Positions 24,890-34,949 of a DNA stretch of 64,000 nucleotides are shown piece by piece. Source of the DNA: Methylobacterium sp. (lineage in GTDB: Bacteria; Pseudomonadota; Alphaproteobacteria; Rhizobiales; Beijerinckiaceae). How positions within the stretch are numbered: the stretch's first letter is position 1; each line of letters begins with the position of its first letter. The notes beneath the pieces are model-generated. The model was not told where the DNA came from. It ran no database searches and worked only from the letters and a program-made list of their open reading frames with translations. A program made the position numbers and the translations under genes. The stretch covers positions 103,259 to 167,258 of the forward strand of contig JADCCN010000006.1 in the NCBI GenBank assembly GCA_020252645.1, written 5' to 3'.

Positions 24890-25756
24890 TCAGAAACCTG
24901 CCATCCGCATGCCCTCGCGGGCGGTGCGGTTATTGGCGTCGATCGCCATGGCGCGCTGGAAGCTCTCGGCCGCGTCGGATTTCTTGCCCTGCCGGCTGAG
25001 CGCCACTCCACGCAAAGCCCAGCTCTCGGCATTGCGGTTGTCGATATTCAGGGCCGCGTTGAAATCCTCCAGCGCATCATCGACCTTGCCGGTCGCAAGG
25101 CGGCTCTGGCCGCGCGCCTGGAAGGGGGCAGCGACGTAAGGGTTGCGGTCGATCGCGCCATCGAAATCCGAGAGTGCGAGATTGTGCTGGCCCTGGCTCT
25201 GATAGGCGAGGCCGCGGCTGTGATAGGCCTCGGCGCCTTCGGGATTCAGGCGGATGACCTCGCCAAGATCCGCAATGGCCTGGCCGAGATTGCCCTGCGC
25301 ACGCTTCAGGTTTCCGCGGGCGAGATAGGCCGGGTAGTAGCGCGCATCGGCATCGATCGCGCGGTTGAAATCGGTCAGGGCCTCGGCATTGCGCCCGGAC
25401 TGGCGATGCGCGAGGCCGCGATTGGTGTAGGCCGCCGCATATTCCGGATTGAGCTGGATGGCGCGGGTGAAATCGGCAACGGCCTCGCCAAAACGGCCCG
25501 AGCGGGCAAAGGCCACGCCACGGGTGTTGTAGGCCTGCGGATCGTTGGGGTTGCGGCGGATCACATCGGTCAGCGAGCCGATATTCGCCTGCTGCGCCGG
25601 GGCATTGCTGGGATCGTCGATCTCCGCGACGGACGGTATGTTGAGCGAGGTCACGGTTTCACAGGCGCCAAGCCCGAGGGCCAGCATCAGCGGCACGGCA
25701 AAACGCCATGCCCGCATCCCGCCTTGCGGCAGAAAGTCAGCCATCGTCCCGTTCAT
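24890..25756 (-). CDS. TPR-repeat lipoprotein
   Basis: A 288-residue protein with a lipoprotein signal (LMLALGLGAC, lipobox Cys at about residue 31) followed by six to seven TPR units from about 60 to 280 (AYNTRGVAFARSGRFGEAV, AYTNRGLAHRQSGRNAEAL and so on). It would be anchored in the outer membrane and act as a protein-interaction scaffold, in the manner of NlpI or BamD-like TPR lipoproteins. The start at 25756 has GGAG six bases upstream; 25744 and 25717 are alternatives. It is monocistronic as far as I can see. Confidence 0.88.
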   Translation of the reverse strand: MNGTMADFLPQGGMRAWRFAVPLMLALGLGACETVTSLNIPSVAEIDDPSNAPAQQANIGSLTDVIRRNPNDPQAYNTRGVAFARSGRFGEAVADFTRAIQLNPEYAAAYTNRGLAHRQSGRNAEALTDFNRAIDADARYYPAYLARGNLKRAQGNLGQAIADLGEVIRLNPEGAEAYHSRGLAYQSQGQHNLALSDFDGAIDRNPYVAAPFQARGQSRLATGKVDDALEDFNAALNIDNRNAESWALRGVALSRQGKKSDAAESFQRAMAIDANNRTAREGMRMAGF

Positions 25757-25902
25757 GCCGGTCTCCAACAACAAAAAAGCGTCCGTTTGACATCGGACGC
25801 CTTCCTCAACGACCATTTTCGTTGTGGCATAACCCCCCCGTCATGGGAAGAAAACACCGTTCACATTTGAGAGGACCGCCCTTGGGGAACGACCCTGAGG
25901 GA

Positions 25903-26133
25903 TCACTTCGCCTTTTTCGGGGCGGCTGCGATCAAACCTTCGCGCTGCATGCGCTTGCGGGCCAGCTTGCGGGCGCGGCGGACAGCCTCGGCCTTTTCAC
26001 GGGCGCGCTTCTCGGACGGTTTCTCGTAATGGCCGCGAAGCTTCATCTCGCGGAAGATGCCCTCGCGCTGCATCTTCTTCTTCAGCGCGCGAAGAGCCTG
26101 GTCGACATTGTTGTCACGAACGAGAACCTGCAC
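25903..26133 (-). CDS. rpsU: 30S ribosomal protein S21
   Basis: A 76-residue basic protein ([20 protein letters not shown], ending APKKAK) matching S21 throughout. It is located 146 nt from the lipoprotein gene and transcribed in the same direction, with its own leader region at 26134-26269. Confidence 0.96.
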   Translation of the reverse strand: MQVLVRDNNVDQALRALKKKMQREGIFREMKLRGHYEKPSEKRAREKAEAVRRARKLARKRMQREGLIAAAPKKAK

Positions 26134-26269
26134 GTTTGCTCCGTCCAGTCTTGGAATTGCGGTTTGGCTCCGGCAAAACCGGAACGTGATCTGAGCGTCG
26201 GGCGGATAACACAGCTCCTACCGCTTGTCCACGCCGCAAATCGGGAAAATTCAACCCTTATCGGCGGTT

Positions 26270-27337
26270 TCAGGCCGGAAACATCAAGCGCGTCGCATGG
26301 CCCATCTTCCGGCCCGGCCGCATTTCGGCCTTGCCATAGAGGTGGATCTTGGTGGCAGGTTCGGCGGCCAGCGCCTCCCGACGGGCCATGTTCTCGCCCA
26401 CCAGATTGAGCATTTCGACCCGCGCGATCCGCCGCGGATCACCCAGAGGCCAGCCGGCGATCGCGCGGATATGCTGCTCGAACTGGCAGGAGACCGCGCC
26501 ATCGAGCGTCCAGTGTCCGGAATTATGCACGCGCGGCGCGATCTCGTTCACGATCACATCCTCGCCCACCACGAAGAACTCCACCGCGAAGGTGCCGACA
26601 TATCCAAGCCCCTCGCCGATCGCGCGCGCGGCGGCGATGGCCTTGGCACCCGTTTCGGCCGAGACCCGCGCCGGAGCGATCGAGCGATCGAGAATATGGT
26701 TGCGATGTTCGTTCTCGGTCACGTCAAACGGTGCGAAAGCGCCATCGGCCTTGCGCGCGGCGACCACCGAAACCTCGCGAGAGAAGCGCACGAAGCCTTC
26801 GAGGATCGCCGGCGCGCCCTTGAGATCGGCGAGCGCCTGCGGGGCATCCGCCGGTGCCATGATCCTGACCTGGCCCTTGCCGTCATAGCCGAAGCGGCGG
26901 GTCTTGAGGATTGCCGGGGTGCCGATGCGGACGAGGCCCGCCTCCAGCGCAAATGCATCCGGCACATCCGCAAAGGGGGCGGTGCCGAGGCCGAGCTTCG
27001 TGGCGAAGGTCTTCTCGGCGAGGCGGTCCTGGGCGATTTCGAGCGCTTGCGCCGAAGGGGCGACCGGCACATGTTGCGACAGCACAGTGAGGGCGCCAAC
27101 CGGCACATTCTCGAATTCGAGCGTCACCACATCCACCTTGCCCGCAAACTCGGCCAAAGCGGCTTCATCCTCATAGGCAAAAATCGAATGATCGCGCGCC
27201 ACTTCGAAGGCCGGCGAACCAGCCTCGGGGCAGTAGATGTGGCAATGAAAGCCGAGCCGCGCCGCGGCGATGGCGAGCATGCGGCCGAGCTGGCCGCCCC
27301 CGAGAATTCCGATGGTCGCGCCGGGCTTCAGCATCAT
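26270..27337 (-). CDS. purK: N5-carboxyaminoimidazole ribonucleotide synthase
   Basis: A 355-residue ATP-grasp enzyme converting AIR, bicarbonate and ATP to N5-CAIR in purine synthesis. Visible features: [20 protein letters not shown] (N-terminal nucleotide-binding fold), [14 protein letters not shown] (ATP-grasp), [17 protein letters not shown] (metal/ATP site) and a C-terminal domain with [13 protein letters not shown]. It overlaps the purE stop by ATGA and is translated with it. Confidence 0.97.
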   Translation of the reverse strand: MMLKPGATIGILGGGQLGRMLAIAAARLGFHCHIYCPEAGSPAFEVARDHSIFAYEDEAALAEFAGKVDVVTLEFENVPVGALTVLSQHVPVAPSAQALEIAQDRLAEKTFATKLGLGTAPFADVPDAFALEAGLVRIGTPAILKTRRFGYDGKGQVRIMAPADAPQALADLKGAPAILEGFVRFSREVSVVAARKADGAFAPFDVTENEHRNHILDRSIAPARVSAETGAKAIAAARAIGEGLGYVGTFAVEFFVVGEDVIVNEIAPRVHNSGHWTLDGAVSCQFEQHIRAIAGWPLGDPRRIARVEMLNLVGENMARREALAAEPATKIHLYGKAEMRPGRKMGHATRLMFPA

Positions 27338-27828
27338 TCGTCTTCGGGCGTTTCGGCGATGGAGGCGGTCTGCTTCTCGCGGAACTCCTCGAGGCGCATC
27401 GCGAGCTCGGGATCGTTGAGCGCGAGGATCTGCGCGGCGAGGAGCCCGGCATTGATCGCGCCCGCCTTGCCGATGGCAAGCGTGCCGACCGGCACGCCAC
27501 CCGGCATCTGCACGATCGAGAGCAGGGAATCCTGGCCCGAGAGCGCCTTCGATTCCACCGGGACACCCAGCACGGGCAGCGTGGTCATCGCGGCGGCCAT
27601 GCCGGGAAGATGCGCCGCGCCGCCGGCGCCGGCGATGATGATCCTGTAGCCCCGGGCCCTGGCCGTGCGGGCGAAGTTGAAAAGACGCTCGGGCGTGCGA
27701 TGCGCGGAGATGATCTTCGCCTCATAGGGCACATGCAGCTTCTCGAGATGCTCGGCCGCGTGCTTCATCGTCGGCCAATCGGATTGGCTGCCCATGATGA
27801 TGGCGACGGGGGGAACGGCTTTGGCCAC
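27334..27828 (-). CDS. purE: N5-carboxyaminoimidazole ribonucleotide mutase
   Basis: A 164-residue mutase making CAIR, the step after PurK. It shows [33 protein letters not shown] (catalytic His) and [12 protein letters not shown]. The start is a GTG at 27828 preceded by GGAGGAGG, which gives the standard N-terminus; a longer GTG frame to 27885 has no good ribosome-binding site. It is the first gene of purEK, transcribed away from the YdcH-like gene cluster. Confidence 0.96.
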   Translation of the reverse strand: MAKAVPPVAIIMGSQSDWPTMKHAAEHLEKLHVPYEAKIISAHRTPERLFNFARTARARGYRIIIAGAGGAAHLPGMAAAMTTLPVLGVPVESKALSGQDSLLSIVQMPGGVPVGTLAIGKAGAINAGLLAAQILALNDPELAMRLEEFREKQTASIAETPEDE

Positions 27829-27941
27829 GCGGTCGGCCTCCTCCAGAAGGGGCGGCGTTGAAGCGAGATCGCCCGGAGAAAGCACAGCCGGTTAGGCGAA
27901 AGCCCGCAGTTTTGCAAGAGAATTGCCCAATCCTGCCAAGA

Positions 27942-28160
27942 TCAGGCGATGATATCCGGCGTAAGCCGATCCTGCAGAACGATCAGGCGATCCTTCAGTT
28001 GCAGTTTCCGCTTCTTGAGGCGCTGCACCTGAAGCTGATCCACCGCGCCAAGCTGCTCCAGTGCGGCGATGGCGGCATCGAGATCGCGGTGTTCGATCTG
28101 CAGGCGGTGAAGCTCGCTGTGGAGGAGCGCGCGTTCCTCGTCGCTCAGCGTCTCACGCAT
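27942..28160 (-). CDS. YdcH-like DUF465 protein (first)
   Basis: A 72-residue helical hairpin protein of the YdcH/SlyX-like DUF465 family (LHRLQIEHRDLDAAIAALEQ, then QRLKKRKLQLKDRLIVLQD). Most family members are uncharacterised small coiled-coil proteins. A second family member with a different sequence is encoded 191 nt away on the opposite strand (28352-28546). Confidence 0.85.
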   Translation of the reverse strand: MRETLSDEERALLHSELHRLQIEHRDLDAAIAALEQLGAVDQLQVQRLKKRKLQLKDRLIVLQDRLTPDIIA

Positions 28161-28351
28161 GAAAGAACCCCGGTCAGAACTACCGCGTCAGAATGACGGC
28201 ATCCGGGCCAAAACTCGACTTGGTTAATCGCCCGCCGAAAGGTTGTCCACATGCGTTAAGTGCATTTGGCGGGCCCCGCGAATTCCGCTTGCAGCAAATC
28301 GCCGATGTGCCACACTCTCTTTCGTCGGCATAACAAATGGAGGTGTCGACC

Positions 28352-28546
28352 ATGTCGCAAAGTTCGCATCTTGCTCAACTGGAGCGGAAGCATCGTGCCC
28401 TCGACGACGAGCTCAGAAACGAGCTTGCCCATGCCGCCCGGAACGAAGCGCGCATCGCCTCGATCAAGCGGCAGAAACTGGTTCTGAAAGACCAGATCAC
28501 ACGCCTGCGAACAGGCAAATCGCACGAGAATCGTCAACTGCACTAA
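28352..28546 (+). CDS. YdcH-like DUF465 protein (second)
   Basis: A 64-residue DUF465 protein (LAQLERKHRALDDELRNELA, then ASIKRQKLVLKDQITRL). The start at 28352 is set by GGAGG eight bases upstream; the in-frame ATG at 28337 is part of that leader. Divergent from the first copy. Confidence 0.87.
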   Translation: MSQSSHLAQLERKHRALDDELRNELAHAARNEARIASIKRQKLVLKDQITRLRTGKSHENRQLH

Positions 28547-28626
28547 GCGTTTTCCTGGCAAGGAGCCCCTGGTCGGCGCCGCAAGCAGTTGCGGTGCCCG
28601 GGTTTCTTCGCCAGTCTCAAGGAAAA

Positions 28627-28658
28627 CCGCTCCGGGTGTTCGCCCGGAGCGGGCTTTT
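28627..28658 (+). terminator. Intrinsic terminator after the second YdcH-like gene
   Basis: CCGCTCCGGG (28627-28636) and CCCGGAGCGG (28643-28652) form a perfect 10-bp stem with a 6-nt loop, followed by GCTTTT. Confidence 0.8.
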
Positions 28659-28711
28659 CGCTGTTTTTCTCAAGCGCGAAGGGGAGCGTATCGCGCAGCG
28701 CCCCGCCTGAG

Positions 28712-28732
28712 AAATGATCCGGGCGATCATTT
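28712..28732. promoter_or_regulatory. Palindrome in the tkt upstream region
   Basis: AAATGATC (28712-28719) and GATCATTT (28725-28732) form a perfect 8-bp inverted repeat around CGGGC. It lies 132 nt before tkt and resembles an operator. Apart from this and the terminator, the 318-nt gap holds nothing I recognise. Confidence 0.35.
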
Positions 28733-28864
28733 GCCCGATGGGGCGCCGCGCGCCGAAACGGCCATGCTTTCCGCCCGGGAACTGCCCAATTTCGTTGACA
28801 GGCGGGGTCAGGCTGGTAACAACCGCGCCGCGGGACAAAGACATGACAGAAAGCAGGATGATCG

Positions 28865-30853
28865 ATGATTTCTCGTCGTGAGCACGACGCGATGGCCAAC
28901 GCCATTCGCGCATTGGCGATGGATGCCGTCGAGGCGGCGAAATCCGGCCATCCCGGTCTCCCCATGGGAGCAGCCGACATTGCAACGGTGCTGTTTCGCG
29001 ACCATCTGAATTTCGACCCGGCGCATCCGACCTGGCCTGATCGCGACCGCTTCATCCTCTCGGCCGGCCATGGCTCGATGCTGATCTATGCGCTCCTCCA
29101 TCTTGTCGGCGTGAAGGAGTTGACGATCGAGCAATTGAAGAATTTCCGCCAGCTCGGTTCTATCACCGCCGGTCACCCGGAACACGGCCACACGCCGGGG
29201 GTCGAGACCACCACCGGCCCGCTCGGCCAGGGCCTTGGCAATGCGGTGGGCATGGCGCTCGCCGAGCGCATTCTCGCGTCGCGCCATGGCGGGAACATTG
29301 TTGATCATTACACCTATGTGCTCGCCTCCGACGGCGATCTCATGGAGGGAATCAGCCAGGAATCGATCACGCTGGCGGGCCATATGAAGCTCAAAAAGCT
29401 GATCGTGCTGTTCGACGATAACGGCATCTCGATCGACGGTGCGATTTCCGTTTCGGATTCAACCGACCAGCTGAAGCGGTTCGAGAGCGCGGGCTGGAAT
29501 GCCGAGCGCATCGACGGGCATGACCCCGAGGCGATCAACGCCGCCATCATCCGCGCGAAGAACAGCGACAAGCCGAGCCTCATCGCCTGTGTCACCACCA
29601 TCGGTTATGGCGCGCCGACAAAGGCGGGCAAATCCTCCTCGCATGGTTCGCCGCTTGGCGCGGAAGAACTGAAGGGCGCGAAGGAAAAGCTCGGCTGGGC
29701 GCATGGCCCCTTCGAGGTGCCGACAGACATCTACAAAGCCTGGGGCGCGGTGGGCAGCCGGGGTGCTGCGGCGCGCGCGGCCTGGCAGGAGCGCCTCGGC
29801 AAGGCGAAGCCGAAAGCGCGCGCTGAATTCGAGCGCGTGATCGCCGGCGAATTGCCGAAGGGCCTCGCCAGGGCGCTGAAGGGCTTCAAGGCCGAGGCGA
29901 GCGCGAAGAAGCCGGAAGTCGCGACCCGCAAGGCGAGCGAGATGGTGCTGGAGGCGATCCAGCCCGCCCTGCCGGAACTGCTCTCCGGCTCGGCCGACCT
30001 CACCGGCTCGAACAACACCAAGACCAGGGGCATGGCGGTCGTGAAGGCGGGCGCTTATGACGGCGCCTTCGTGCATTACGGCATTCGCGAGCATGGCATG
30101 GCCGCGGCCATGAACGGCATCGCGCTCCATGGCGGGCTGATCCCCGCTTCCGGCACCTTCCTCGTGTTCTCGGATTATTGCCGCCCCTCCATCCGCCTCT
30201 CGGCGCTGATGAACCAGCGCGTGATCTACGTGATGACGCATGATTCGATCGGCGTGGGCGAGGATGGCCCCACCCACCAGCCGGTGGAACACCTCGCGGC
30301 TTTGCGCGCGATCCCCAATCTCGATGTCTATCGCCCCTGTGACGTGACCGAGACGGCGGAAGCCTGGGAACTCGCGGTCGCCACCAAGGATCGGCCCTCG
30401 CTGATCGCGCTGACGCGCCAGAACCTGCCGCAATTGCGCATGGATAACGGCGCGAAGAATCTCTCGTCCCTCGGCGCCTACGAGATCGCCAGAGCGGAGG
30501 GGCGCGCCGAGGTGACGCTCTTCGCCACCGGCTCGGAAGTGTCGCTCGCGATGAAGGCGCGGTCGCTGCTGCTCGCGGAGGGCATTCTCGCCCGCGTGGT
30601 CTCGGTCCCCTGCTTCGAGCGCTTCGCGGCCCAGCCGGAAGCCTATCGCAGGAGGGTGATCGGGCGCACAAAGGTGAAGATCGCCATCGAGGCCGCCATC
30701 CGGCAGGGCTGGGATGCGATCATCGGCTCGGACGGGCATTTCATCGGCATGGAAGGCTTCGGCGCCTCCGGGCCGATCCACCGGCTCTACGCGCATTTCG
30801 GAATCACGCCGGAGGCGGTGGTGGCCAGGGCGAGGGCGGCGCTGAAGCGCTGA
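28865..30853 (+). CDS. tkt: Transketolase
   Basis: A 662-residue thiamine-diphosphate enzyme moving two-carbon units in the pentose phosphate and Calvin-type pathways. Clear landmarks: [20 protein letters not shown] at the N-terminus, [16 protein letters not shown]/Mg site [13 protein letters not shown] (about 157), HGSPLGAEE, and the central [20 protein letters not shown] with the catalytic Glu. ATG at 28865 follows AGGA. It leads the cluster tkt-gap-(136 aa)-pgk...fba. Confidence 0.97.
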   Translation: MISRREHDAMANAIRALAMDAVEAAKSGHPGLPMGAADIATVLFRDHLNFDPAHPTWPDRDRFILSAGHGSMLIYALLHLVGVKELTIEQLKNFRQLGSITAGHPEHGHTPGVETTTGPLGQGLGNAVGMALAERILASRHGGNIVDHYTYVLASDGDLMEGISQESITLAGHMKLKKLIVLFDDNGISIDGAISVSDSTDQLKRFESAGWNAERIDGHDPEAINAAIIRAKNSDKPSLIACVTTIGYGAPTKAGKSSSHGSPLGAEELKGAKEKLGWAHGPFEVPTDIYKAWGAVGSRGAAARAAWQERLGKAKPKARAEFERVIAGELPKGLARALKGFKAEASAKKPEVATRKASEMVLEAIQPALPELLSGSADLTGSNNTKTRGMAVVKAGAYDGAFVHYGIREHGMAAAMNGIALHGGLIPASGTFLVFSDYCRPSIRLSALMNQRVIYVMTHDSIGVGEDGPTHQPVEHLAALRAIPNLDVYRPCDVTETAEAWELAVATKDRPSLIALTRQNLPQLRMDNGAKNLSSLGAYEIARAEGRAEVTLFATGSEVSLAMKARSLLLAEGILARVVSVPCFERFAAQPEAYRRRVIGRTKVKIAIEAAIRQGWDAIIGSDGHFIGMEGFGASGPIHRLYAHFGITPEAVVARARAALKR

Positions 30854-30863
30854 ATACACATTC

Positions 30864-30890
30864 AGGCGGCCTTCACCGGATGGCCGCCTT
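30864..30890 (+). terminator. Hairpin between tkt and gap
   Basis: AGGCGGCC (30864-30871) pairs with GGCCGCCT (30882-30889). Without a T tract it more likely modulates or processes the transcript than ends it, as tkt and gap are only 60 nt apart. Confidence 0.45.
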
Positions 30891-30913
30891 CCCTGATCGT
30901 GAAGGAGAAGATC

Positions 30914-31924
30914 ATGACCACGAAGGTTTTCATCAATGGCTTTGGCCGCATTGGCCGCAATGTGCTGCGTGGAATCGTGGAATCGAGGCGCAAGGATATC
31001 GAGGTCGCGGGCATCAACGATCTCGGCCCGGTGGCGACCAATGCCCACCTGCTGCGCTTCGATTCCGTGCATGGCCGCTTCCCGGCAACGGTGGAAGTGG
31101 ATGGCGATTTCCTCATCGTCGCGGGCAAGCGCATCCGCGTCACCGCGATCAAGGACCCCGCCCAGCTTCCGCACAAGGAACTCGGCGTGGATATCGCCAT
31201 GGAATGCACCGGCATCTTCACCACGAAGGAGAAGGCCTCGGCGCATCTCGCCGCCGGTGCGAAGCGCGTGCTGGTTTCGGCGCCATGCGACGGCGCCGAC
31301 AAGACCATCGTCTACGGCGTGAACCATGACACGCTGACCGCGCAGGATCTCGTGGTCTCGAACGCCTCCTGCACCACCAACTGCCTCGCGCCGGTCGCAG
31401 CCGTTCTGCACAGCGCGGTGGGCATCACGCAGGGCTTCATGACCACCATCCACGCCTATACCGGCGACCAGCCCACGCTGGATACGATGCACAAGGATCT
31501 CTACCGCGCCCGCGCCGCCGCGCTCTCGATGATCCCGACCTCGACCGGTGCGGCGAAGGCCATCGGCCTCGTGATCCCGGAACTGAAGGGCAAGCTCGAC
31601 GGCACCTCGATCCGCGTGCCGACCCCGAATGTCTCGGTCGTGGATTTCAAGTTCATCGCCAGGCGCAAGACGACGGTGGAAAAGGTCAACGAGGCGATCA
31701 TCAAGGCCGCAAGGCGCGGCCCGCTGAAGGGCATCCTCGGCACGACCGACCAGCCGAATGTCTCCATGGATTTCAACCATGATCCGGCCTCCTCCACTTT
31801 CGCGCTCGACCAGACCAAGGTGATGGACGACAAGTTCGTACGCGTGCTCTCGTGGTATGACAACGAGTGGGGCTTCTCGAATCGCATGTCGGACACCGCC
31901 GTCGCGATGGCGAAGCTGATCTGA
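30914..31924 (+). CDS. gap: Glyceraldehyde-3-phosphate dehydrogenase
   Basis: A 336-residue NAD-dependent enzyme. [19 protein letters not shown] starts the Rossmann fold, [12 protein letters not shown] holds the catalytic Cys (about 152), and [15 protein letters not shown] plus [12 protein letters not shown] are conserved. The start at 30914 follows GAAGGAG; the in-frame ATG-like codon at 30899 lies before it. Second gene of the glycolysis cluster. Confidence 0.97.
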   Translation: MTTKVFINGFGRIGRNVLRGIVESRRKDIEVAGINDLGPVATNAHLLRFDSVHGRFPATVEVDGDFLIVAGKRIRVTAIKDPAQLPHKELGVDIAMECTGIFTTKEKASAHLAAGAKRVLVSAPCDGADKTIVYGVNHDTLTAQDLVVSNASCTTNCLAPVAAVLHSAVGITQGFMTTIHAYTGDQPTLDTMHKDLYRARAAALSMIPTSTGAAKAIGLVIPELKGKLDGTSIRVPTPNVSVVDFKFIARRKTTVEKVNEAIIKAARRGPLKGILGTTDQPNVSMDFNHDPASSTFALDQTKVMDDKFVRVLSWYDNEWGFSNRMSDTAVAMAKLI

Positions 31925-31978
31925 GCGCGAGACGGCAGGGGCCATCCGCATCGCTTCATTCCTCAGGAGGGGCGCATC

Positions 31979-32389
31979 ATGAGCGACCGCATCGAACCGA
32001 ACCTTGGAATCGACCCGACGGCGGAACCGGCCCCGGCCCCTGCTCCCAAGCCTGCCGCAACCGCCATGCCATCCCCGAATTCGCGCACCGCTCTCGACCA
32101 GCTCGCGCGGATTGAGGACAAGATGGCGCGGATGGAAGAGAAGTTCGCGCGCACGGAAGCCCTCGTCGCCCGCGCGCAGGACGGCATCGATCGCGCCGCG
32201 ACACGCGTCGAGAGTGCTGCCCGCTCGGTGGATGCGGCGGAACTCGTGACCGCCGTCAACCGGCTCCGCGCGCAGGTCGCCAAGGTGCCCCGCCTCGGCG
32301 GTCTGGTGCTGACGGGCGTGGTGACGGCGGTCTCCACGAGCATCCTCTTCATTCTGTTGCTGAAATTCTTCCCCGGCCTGCTGAAATGA
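31979..32389 (+). CDS. Hypothetical coiled-coil protein with C-terminal membrane helix
   Basis: A 136-residue protein: a Pro/Ala-rich start, a charged coiled coil at about 38-95 ([20 protein letters not shown]) and one membrane helix at about 110-132 ([19 protein letters not shown]). It overlaps the start of pgk by ATGA, so it is probably translationally coupled to it. I do not recognise a family. Tail-anchored topology suggests a membrane-bound cytoplasmic coiled coil. Confidence 0.75.
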   Translation: MSDRIEPNLGIDPTAEPAPAPAPKPAATAMPSPNSRTALDQLARIEDKMARMEEKFARTEALVARAQDGIDRAATRVESAARSVDAAELVTAVNRLRAQVAKVPRLGGLVLTGVVTAVSTSILFILLLKFFPGLLK

Positions 32390-33591
32390 GCTTCAGGACT
32401 CTCGACGACCTCGCCGCCGCCGGCCAGCGCGTGCTGGTGCGCGTGGACCTCAACGTGCCCATGGAAAACGGCCGCGTGACCGATGGCACCCGGCTCGATC
32501 GCATCCTCCCCACCCTGCGCGATATCGCGGACAAGGGCGGCAAGGTGATCCTGCTCGCGCATTTCGGCCGGCCGCAGGGCGAGACCTTCGAGGAGCGCAC
32601 CGACGCGAGCGAGAGCCTGAAGCCGGTGGCGGATGAACTTGCAAAGCGCCTGGGCAAGCCCGTCGCCTTTGCCGCGAACTGCATCGGCGAGGTGGCCGAG
32701 AAGGCCGTCGCCGCGATGAAGAACGGCGATGTGCTCTGCCTCGAGAATACCCGCTTCCACAAGGCGGAGGAGGAGAACGGCGAGGCCTTCATCGCCGCGC
32801 TTGCGAAGCTCGGCGATGCCTATGTGAACGACGCCTTCTCGGCGGCGCATCGCGCCCATGCCTCCACCGAAGGCCTCGCGCGCGCCCTCCCGGCCTATGC
32901 CGGCCGCACCATGGAGGCCGAGTTGAAGGCGCTCGATGCCGCGTTGGGCGCCCCGAAGCGCCCGGTGATGGCGATTGTCGGCGGCGCCAAGGTTTCAACG
33001 AAGCTCGAACTCCTCGGCAATCTCGTGAGCCGCGTCGATTGCCTCGTCATTGGCGGTGGCATGGCCAATACGTTTCTTGCCGCGCGCGGCGTGAAGGTGG
33101 GCAAGAGCCTCTGCGAGCATGAGCTTGCGGAGGCCGCGCGGCTGATCGAAAAGAAGGCGAAGAGCGCCGGCTGCGAGATCCTGCTCCCCACGGATGGCCT
33201 TCTCGCCAGGGAATTCAAGGCGAATGCGCCCTATCGCGCGGCTCCGGTGAATGATGTCGCGGCCGACGAGATGATCCTCGATGCCGGCCCTGCCTCGGCG
33301 AAGGCGATCATCGCGAAGCTCGCAAGCATGAGGACGATGCTGTGGAACGGCCCGCTCGGCGCGTTCGAGCTTGCCCCCTTCGATAGCGCGACCCTCGCGG
33401 TGGCGAGGGAAGCCGCGCGCCTGACAAAGGCCGGCAGCCTCGTCTCGGTGGCGGGCGGCGGCGACACGGTCGCAGCACTCAACCATGCCGGCTTGGCCGA
33501 TGACATGAGCTATATCTCCACTGCCGGCGGCGCCTTCCTCGAATGGATGGAAGGCAAGGAACTGCCGGGCGTGAAGGCGCTCGGTGGTTGA
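32386..33591 (+). CDS. pgk: Phosphoglycerate kinase
   Basis: A 401-residue enzyme making ATP from 1,3-bisphosphoglycerate. [59 protein letters not shown] and the nucleotide-binding [11 protein letters not shown] are all present and intact. Its last ~105 codons are represented a second time, in diverged and internally deleted form, at 33869-34093. Confidence 0.97.
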   Translation: MSFRTLDDLAAAGQRVLVRVDLNVPMENGRVTDGTRLDRILPTLRDIADKGGKVILLAHFGRPQGETFEERTDASESLKPVADELAKRLGKPVAFAANCIGEVAEKAVAAMKNGDVLCLENTRFHKAEEENGEAFIAALAKLGDAYVNDAFSAAHRAHASTEGLARALPAYAGRTMEAELKALDAALGAPKRPVMAIVGGAKVSTKLELLGNLVSRVDCLVIGGGMANTFLAARGVKVGKSLCEHELAEAARLIEKKAKSAGCEILLPTDGLLAREFKANAPYRAAPVNDVAADEMILDAGPASAKAIIAKLASMRTMLWNGPLGAFELAPFDSATLAVAREAARLTKAGSLVSVAGGGDTVAALNHAGLADDMSYISTAGGAFLEWMEGKELPGVKALGG

Positions 33592-33632
33592 CCGATGCTT
33601 GACCATGCGGATGTTTCTGGTATGTTCACTCT

Positions 33633-33872
33633 ATGAGCGAGAACATGAACGACGCAATGCCCATCATCCTCCGGAAGATTCAGGAGGAAATCGCCGATTT
33701 TCGGCATTCAACCGATACCCGGCTTGCCGTGCTGGAAGACCTCGTCCGCAAGCAGCGGCGCGATACGGCCGGCCTGCTGGTGATGGCCAAGGCGGTAACG
33801 GGCGATTTCGCCGAGCAGGTGGCCTTGATCGAGGACCGCGTGGCAAAGCTAGAGGCTCGCGGGGCGGGATGA
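33633..33872 (+). CDS. Small coiled-coil hypothetical protein
   Basis: A 79-residue acidic/basic helical protein ([20 protein letters not shown], then [15 protein letters not shown]) with no membrane segment. It lies directly after pgk and its stop overlaps the ATG of the pgk fragment (ATGA at 33869-33872). Small coiled-coil proteins of this look are widespread and uncharacterised in Rhizobiales. It may have arrived with the downstream insert. Confidence 0.65.
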   Translation: MSENMNDAMPIILRKIQEEIADFRHSTDTRLAVLEDLVRKQRRDTAGLLVMAKAVTGDFAEQVALIEDRVAKLEARGAG

Positions 33873-34093
33873 TCCTCGATGCGGGGCCGGAACCAGCCAA
33901 GGCTGTGATCGAGAAGGTCGGGCACATGCAAACGTTGGTCTGGAACGGCGCGGTTGCCGGTGGCGGCGATACGGTCGCCGCGCTCAACCATTCCGGCGTG
34001 GCCGGCGACATGACCTATATCTCGACCGCCGGCGGTGCCTTCCTCGAATGGATGGAAGGCAAGGAACTGCCGGGTGTGAAGGCTTTGGGGTGA
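33869..34093 (+). pseudogene. Duplicated, internally deleted 3' end of a pgk gene
   Basis: Its 74 codons match the C-terminus of the intact Pgk upstream ([13 protein letters not shown] against [13 protein letters not shown]; identical [18 protein letters not shown]) but lack about 32 residues between LVWNG and VAGGGDTV. The match is diverged, with many synonymous changes, so it is an old duplication or came from another strain's pgk. The frame is still open and starts with an ATG overlapping the preceding stop. It cannot encode an active kinase, since the substrate half and part of the nucleotide lobe are missing. Confidence 0.85.
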
Positions 34094-34106
34094 AAAAGGA
34101 CCGCCA

Positions 34107-34949
34107 ATGAAGAAGTTTGATCTGACCAAACACATCGAATTTTGTGAGTATATTTTTTGGTCAATCAGAGTTTTGTCATCGGAAACCACCAAAAAAGGCG
34201 AGATTTGGTTCCCACTCATAAGGCTACGCGATCTATCTGCGGCTGTTTTTGAAAGCAATAGTATCTTTCCTCTATCAAGTCAGTCCGCCAAAAGCCTATC
34301 GAAAAATATAAATGAATTTCTCAATACTTTTAATGTGACAGATTCTGAGGGAATATTTGAATTTTCTCGCCTTAATGATGAGCTAAATTCATGGCAATAT
34401 TCTCATATCAAATCATATATTGAAAATTTTTTGTTAGTATTAAGAGAGGAATCAAAAGACTCTCTAATTTTTAGCTTGGAGCCGACCGGAATTTACGATT
34501 TTCGTCGACTTCATGACAATGCATCGCTGCGCTTTCATGATTCTACTCGGAGCTTTATTCCAGAAGCTGCGATCGAAGAATATAAAGAAGCAGGAAAATG
34601 CTTCGCCTTCGGACTTTATACCGCCTGCGGCTTCCACGCACTTCGTACCATCGAGATTATGATAAAAAACTATATTGAATCATACGGCAAGCCTACAAGT
34701 AAATTAAAAACTTGGAGCCAATTTGTAAAAGCTATGGAAGATCTAGACAAAGAAAAAATTTCGGATGGCGAAAAGATGTCTCCAAAAATTTCTTCTATGA
34801 TTGACAGAATCCGTGAGATTGAACGAAATCCATTGATGCATCCAGAAGACGTTCTAAATCTGGATTCAGCAGACACTTTGTTTTCTTTAAGCTGGATTGT
34901 TATATCTGAGATGGCAAAAGATATTAAAGAAAGACAGAAGGCGAATTAA
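34107..34949 (+). CDS. HEPN-like domain protein on a low-G+C insert
   Basis: A 280-residue, all-helical protein whose base composition (roughly 35-37% G+C by eye) differs sharply from its neighbours, which points to recent transfer. The C-terminal ~120 residues (from EEYKEAGKCFAFGLYTACGF) look like a HEPN domain. A helix containing CGFHALRTIEIMIKN is followed near the end by IREIERNPLMHPED, which provides the R-x4-H motif (Arg240, His245, with a polar Asn after Arg) typical of HEPN ribonucleases. The first ~150 residues are unassigned. AAGGA lies 9 nt before ATG, so it could be translated from the pgk transcript. HEPN proteins are frequent in toxin and phage-defence systems; that role here is inference, and no partner MNT gene is present. 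Confidence 0.7.
   Translation: MKKFDLTKHIEFCEYIFWSIRVLSSETTKKGEIWFPLIRLRDLSAAVFESNSIFPLSSQSAKSLSKNINEFLNTFNVTDSEGIFEFSRLNDELNSWQYSHIKSYIENFLLVLREESKDSLIFSLEPTGIYDFRRLHDNASLRFHDSTRSFIPEAAIEEYKEAGKCFAFGLYTACGFHALRTIEIMIKNYIESYGKPTSKLKTWSQFVKAMEDLDKEKISDGEKMSPKISSMIDRIREIERNPLMHPEDVLNLDSADTLFSLSWIVISEMAKDIKERQKAN

Noticed and set aside
29459..31951. An 830-codon open frame on the minus strand antisense to tkt and gap
   Set aside because: Same reason: opposite two textbook enzymes, shadow-like composition and no start signal.
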